DNA of 8,815 nt from Clostridia bacterium (GTDB taxonomy: Bacteria; Bacillota; Clostridia; Oscillospirales; CAG-272), in NCBI GenBank assembly GCA_017540285.1, contig JAFYBI010000305.1:1-8815 (forward strand), in the 5' to 3' direction. The first letter of the stretch is position 1. Each line of letters starts with the position of its first letter. The notes beneath the pieces are model-generated. The model searched no databases. It had not been told where the DNA came from and saw nothing but the letters and a program-made list of their open reading frames with translations. Positions 5,985 to 8,815 of the stretch are shown here, in pieces. A program made the translations under genes and the position numbers.

Positions 5985-7097
5985 ATGAACGTTTCAAGAA
6001 CCTATTCTCTCGGCGAATACATCCGCCCGCTCTGGAAGGGGGACACGGTCGCGCACGAATCGGTCCTGTTCCGCGAGGACGAGCGGGAGGCAAAGCTCGC
6101 CTTCCCGATGGACGAGATCGGCGGGGTCTATACGGCGGACCTCGCGACGGAATTCGAGGAGGGCCGGGACTTTCTCCTCCGTGACGGCGCGCTCGTGCGG
6201 CCCGAGGGATCGCGGATGCCGTTCATCCCGCTCGACCGCTTCTATCCGGCAGAGCACCGGGACGGCGCAGACTTCGGCTGTACGGAGGCGGGGCACCCCT
6301 TCCTCGGCTTCGGCGAAGGGGACGCGATGATCCGCTACATGGTCGACGTGACCTACCGCCACACAGCCCCGTGGGACGGTCCGATCCCGCCGCCGCAGAC
6401 GGACAAATGCGCGCGGTTTCTCTCGAAGCTCGAGGGTGGCGGGGAGGCGACGATCCTCTTCTACGGCGACAGCATCACGACCGGGGCGAACTCGTCGGGC
6501 GTCGTCGGGGTCCCGCCCCATGCCGAGCCCTTCCCCGTCATGTCGTCCCGGGCGCTGGCGGAGAAATACGGGTATGACCTTTCGATCGACGTGGTCCCCT
6601 ACGGTCCGCTCAACGAGGTGACGACGACCGGGGGCCGCGTGCTCCACTACGTCAACACCGCCGTCGGCGGGATGGAATCGAAGTGGGGGCTCGAGAACGT
6701 CGAGGAGCGCGCGATCCGCTACCGGCCGGATCTCATGATCCTCGCATTCGGCATGAACGACGGCTGGCGGACGCGGGAGGAATACATGGCGCTGACGGAG
6801 CAGATCGTGAGGGCCGTTCAGAACGGATCGCCGGAGACCGACATCCTTCTGCTCTCCTCGATCCTGCCGCACTGGCGCGCCGCGGGCTTCTTCGGCCATC
6901 AGATCGAATACGAGGACGGCCTCTCGGCGTTCGCGGAGCGGGAAGCGCACGTCGGGATCGCGCCGATGACCTCGATGCACCGGCATCTTCTGAAGCGCAA
7001 GGAATACTACCACGCGACCGGCAACAACGTCAATCACCCGAGCGACTTCATGGCGCGCATCTACGCGATGACCCTCTGCGCCGCGCTCGGGATCTGA
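5985..7097 (+). CDS. SGNH/GDSL-family hydrolase, probable cytoplasmic carbohydrate esterase
   Basis: This 370-residue protein probably removes acyl (for example acetyl) groups from a sugar. The first 150 or so residues form a beta-rich N-terminal domain, followed by a SGNH hydrolase fold. Block I is ILFYGDSITTG with nucleophile Ser163; block II has the oxyanion Gly in NTAVGG (228-229); block III is ILAFGMNDG with Asn258; block V is NNVNHPSDF with His351. The residue three before the catalytic His, normally Asp, is Asn348. There is no signal peptide or membrane segment. The start is fixed by AGGAGG at 5974-5979; a GTG at 5970 would overlap nothing useful upstream and lies before this site. It is the first gene of an operon, 13 bases ahead of a glycoside-hydrolase-like gene, suggesting the pair act on the same imported acylated oligosaccharide (inference). 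Family assignment is firm; substrate is not known. Confidence 0.9.
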   Translation: MNVSRTYSLGEYIRPLWKGDTVAHESVLFREDEREAKLAFPMDEIGGVYTADLATEFEEGRDFLLRDGALVRPEGSRMPFIPLDRFYPAEHRDGADFGCTEAGHPFLGFGEGDAMIRYMVDVTYRHTAPWDGPIPPPQTDKCARFLSKLEGGGEATILFYGDSITTGANSSGVVGVPPHAEPFPVMSSRALAEKYGYDLSIDVVPYGPLNEVTTTGGRVLHYVNTAVGGMESKWGLENVEERAIRYRPDLMILAFGMNDGWRTREEYMALTEQIVRAVQNGSPETDILLLSSILPHWRAAGFFGHQIEYEDGLSAFAEREAHVGIAPMTSMHRHLLKRKEYYHATGNNVNHPSDFMARIYAMTLCAALGI

Positions 7098-7110
7098 AAA
7101 GGAGGACAGG

Positions 7111-8340
7111 ATGAATCGGTTTCCCATCGGATTCTGGAACTACACCAGAACGGGCGATCTCGGCCCGGAAGCGGTAAAGGACTGGGCGGACCTCGGCATG
7201 ACGTTCGCCATCAGCCCGGAGTTTTACGACGGCTGCGACAAGGCGGCCCTGCTCGCGATCCTCGACGCGTGCGAACAACGGGGACTGCGGGTCATCGTCA
7301 GCGACGCGCGCGCCCGGTGGTGGTCCGGCGGCGGCACGGAGGAGGGCTGCGAGGCGGCGTTCCGCGCGGCGTACGAAGATTTCGGCAGGCATCCCGCGGT
7401 GATCGGCTTCCACGTCGGCGACGAGCCCACGACGGACGAGAAGTTCGCCGCGGCGGCGCAGGCATGCCGTGTCCAGCAGCGGATCGCGCCCGAGCTCACG
7501 CCCCACCTCAATTTCCTCCCCTACTGGAAGGGGCAGGAGGAGACGATCCTCAAAGCGCCGACCTTCGAGGACTGGGCGCGGCGGTTCGTCCCGGAGGCGG
7601 GCCTGAAGATCCTCTGCTACGACTGCTATACGCAGATGAATCCCGAGGAGGCGGGCGTCCACCAGTATTTCACGAATCTGTACAAGTTTGCGTCCGGCGC
7701 CGAGGCCGCGGGGATCGATCCGTGGACGACGCTGCTCTCCGTCGGGCATTTCCGCTACCGCGTCCCGTCGGAGGACGATCTGCGCTGGCAGCTCAACACC
7801 GCGGTCGCGTCCGGCATGAAGGGCATTCTGTGGTTCTTCGTGTATGAGCGCGCGCCGATGTCGAACTACCGCCTGCCGCCCATCGACGAGTTCGGCGAGC
7901 GGACCGAGACCTTCGCGCGCCTCTCCCGCGTCAACCGCCACTTCCTGCATCAGTTCGGGGACTTCTTCCTCCGCGCGAAGCACCTCGGGACGTATCACAC
8001 CGTCAAAGCCTACGGCGAGTATCCGCTCTTCGAGGCGGGCAGGACCGATCCCGTGCTCCTCGACGTGACCTGCGGGCATGGGCTCCCCGCCGTCGTCGGC
8101 TTCTTCGAGCTGGACGGACACCGCCACGCCGCCGTGGTCAACAACTCCTGGACGGAGAGCGGCCTCTTCGTGCTCCACGTGCCGAAGGGGACCCCGGTTT
8201 TCGAGCGGCTCACGTGGGACCGGACGTACGCGCGGCTCAAGGACGCCTTCTGGGACGCGCACTACGCCGAGGGCGAGGACGAGATCACCGGCGGCGACTG
8301 GCTCGCACCCGGGCAGATGAAGATCTACCGGATCTCGTGA
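7111..8340 (+). CDS. Putative TIM-barrel glycoside-hydrolase-like protein, clan GH-A type
   Basis: This 409-residue protein has no signal peptide and should be cytoplasmic. It opens with PIGFWNYTRTGDLG and KDWADLGMTFAISPEF, a barrel first-strand pattern. The motif IGFHVGDEP at about 98-106 matches the strand-4 acid/base signature of clan GH-A-like barrels, with Glu105 as candidate proton donor. The later segment GILWFFVYER includes Glu246; a classical strand-7 nucleophile is not obvious, so catalysis is unproven. Residues about 320-409 appear to be a C-terminal beta domain ending APGQMKIYRIS, as in many glycosidases. The gene follows the SGNH esterase by 13 bases, with AAAGGAGG at 7098-7105 five bases before the ATG, so the two are co-transcribed and probably translationally linked. 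I do not recognise the exact family. No terminator is visible after its TGA. Confidence 0.7.
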   Translation: MNRFPIGFWNYTRTGDLGPEAVKDWADLGMTFAISPEFYDGCDKAALLAILDACEQRGLRVIVSDARARWWSGGGTEEGCEAAFRAAYEDFGRHPAVIGFHVGDEPTTDEKFAAAAQACRVQQRIAPELTPHLNFLPYWKGQEETILKAPTFEDWARRFVPEAGLKILCYDCYTQMNPEEAGVHQYFTNLYKFASGAEAAGIDPWTTLLSVGHFRYRVPSEDDLRWQLNTAVASGMKGILWFFVYERAPMSNYRLPPIDEFGERTETFARLSRVNRHFLHQFGDFFLRAKHLGTYHTVKAYGEYPLFEAGRTDPVLLDVTCGHGLPAVVGFFELDGHRHAAVVNNSWTESGLFVLHVPKGTPVFERLTWDRTYARLKDAFWDAHYAEGEDEITGGDWLAPGQMKIYRIS

Positions 8341-8381
8341 CGGAATTCGCGCAGAACTGCATAAAATCGACCGAAAACCGG

Positions 8382-8410
8382 TTGACAGCGACGCAAATTC
8401 ATGGTATCAT
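8382..8410 (+). promoter_or_regulatory. Consensus SigA-type promoter of the desulfoferrodoxin gene
   Basis: TTGACA (8382-8387), a 17-base spacer and TATCAT (8405-8410) start 42 bases after the TGA of the preceding gene. The palindrome AACCGGTT (8376-8383) overlaps the -35 box. Predicted start point near 8417. Confidence 0.88.
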
Positions 8411-8419
8411 GGAAACGGA

Positions 8420-8456
8420 GCCGGAACGCGGGGGATCCGCTTCCGCGCCGTCCGGC
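8420..8456 (+). promoter_or_regulatory. GC-rich leader hairpin before desulfoferrodoxin
   Basis: GCCGGA (8420-8425) pairs with TCCGGC (8451-8456), and inside it CGCGG (8427-8431) pairs with CCGCG (8443-8447). The stem would form at the very 5' end of the transcript, ahead of the AAGGAGG site at 8478-8484. It has no U-tract, so it is not a classical terminator. It might stabilise the mRNA or be incidental in GC-rich sequence. Confidence 0.35.
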
Positions 8457-8493
8457 ATCCGGAACCATCCAACATCCAAGGAGGACTGAACCG

Positions 8494-8781
8494 ATGGAAA
8501 TGTTGTTTTACCGCTGCGAAACCTGCGGCCAGATCGTCGCGATCGTCAAAAAGACCGGCGTTCCCGTCATGTGCTGCGGGAAGCCGATGAAGCAGATCAT
8601 CCCCGGCACGACGGATGCCGCCGCCGAGAAGCACGTGCCCGTCCTGGAAACGGAGGGCAATATCGTCACCGTCCGCGTCGGAAGCGTCGCGCATCCGATG
8701 CTCGTGGAGCACTACATCGAATGGGTATCGCTCCAGACGAAATTCGGCAACCAGCGCAAGGCGCTCAAGCCCGGCGACTAG
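8494..8781 (+). CDS. dfx: Desulfoferrodoxin (superoxide reductase), interrupted by in-frame TAG
   Basis: Desulfoferrodoxin reduces superoxide to peroxide in the cytoplasm of anaerobes. The N-terminal desulforedoxin-type iron site is intact: Cys8, Cys11, Cys27 and Cys28 (RCETCG, then MCCGKPM). Next come the first three histidine ligands of the catalytic iron: His47 in EKHVPV, His67 in VAHPM and His73 in EHYIEW. The frame stops at codon 96 (TAG), right after KALKPGD. In known desulfoferrodoxins this loop continues with a residue, then PE-x-x-F and finally the C-N-L-H-G ligand motif near residue 115. The 95-residue product would therefore lack the Cys and last His of centre II. Sequence after the TAG keeps family similarity. 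The start is set by AAGGAGG at 8478-8484, nine bases before the ATG. The gene has its own promoter. It may be a nonsense mutant, a read-through gene or a sequence error. Confidence 0.85.
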   Translation: MEMLFYRCETCGQIVAIVKKTGVPVMCCGKPMKQIIPGTTDAAAEKHVPVLETEGNIVTVRVGSVAHPMLVEHYIEWVSLQTKFGNQRKALKPGD

Positions 8782-8815
8782 CCCGAGGTCTGCTTCGCGC
8801 TCTGCGAGGGAGACG
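8782..8815 (+). pseudogene. Continuation of the desulfoferrodoxin frame after the TAG, cut by window end
   Basis: Directly after the TAG the same frame reads PEVCFALCEGD to the window edge. This matches the stretch expected after KPGD in desulfoferrodoxin (PE-x-x-F then an acidic turn). It shows that the open frame did not evolve to end at the TAG. The catalytic Cys and His motif, if present, would fall at about 8833-8845, outside the window. Confidence 0.75.

Noticed and set aside
5994..8262. Two long minus-strand open frames opposite the SGNH and GH-like genes
   Set aside because: They mirror codon bias of the real genes, lack ribosome binding sites and promoters, and show no recognisable motifs.
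8401..8493. Longer desulfoferrodoxin start at ATG 8401
   Set aside because: That ATG overlaps the -10 box of the gene's own promoter, and the extra residues do not match the family; ATG 8494 has AAGGAGG at good spacing and begins with the usual short lead before the CxxC motif.

Overview
The window looks like chromosomal DNA of a GC-rich, strictly anaerobic member of the Clostridia, probably a gut lineage such as Oscillospirales or Christensenellales. The placement is inferred from strong G/C bias at third codon positions, consensus SigA-type promoters, a lipoprotein-type solute-binding protein, a C-terminal GCGS membrane tail, a desulfoferrodoxin gene and a GC-rich multi-hairpin intergenic repeat. 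No rRNA, tRNA, CRISPR array, transposase or phage gene is visible.

Layout. Positions 1-348 carry no gene. They hold a roughly 250-bp element of stacked hairpins bounded by 11-bp inverted repeats, followed by a strong hairpin terminator. On the minus strand, 349-1695 encodes a secreted, membrane-anchored CBM9-like surface protein. A 366-bp divergent intergenic region carries its promoter and the promoter of the next gene. On the plus strand, 2062-3384 encodes a two-helix membrane protein that resembles the front half of membrane-associated MutS-related proteins but has no ATPase. Next, 3490-5856 encodes a large lipoprotein with a beta-propeller-like N-terminal half and a sugar-type extracellular solute-binding C-terminal half; it has its own promoter and terminator. 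A two-gene operon follows: an SGNH/GDSL esterase (5985-7097) and a TIM-barrel glycoside-hydrolase-like protein (7111-8340), both apparently cytoplasmic. The last gene, from 8494, is a desulfoferrodoxin (superoxide reductase).

The genes suggest carbohydrate handling: glycan binding at the surface (CBM9 protein), capture of oligosaccharide (solute-binding lipoprotein) and intracellular removal of acyl groups and sugars (SGNH plus GH-like pair). Each unit has a separate promoter, so any common regulon is inference. No ABC permease genes are present.

The most striking observation is at the right edge. The desulfoferrodoxin frame meets a TAG at 8779-8781, yet the same frame continues directly after it with recognisable desulfoferrodoxin sequence to the window end. 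The stop removes the region carrying the last Cys and His ligands of the catalytic iron. No other gene here ends in TAG (two use TAA, three use TGA). Nonsense mutation, read-through or recoding, and assembly error all remain open. Other points of interest are the MutS-like protein without its motor, an Asn in the usual catalytic Asp position of the SGNH esterase, and the perfect TTGACA -35 box in all five promoters.
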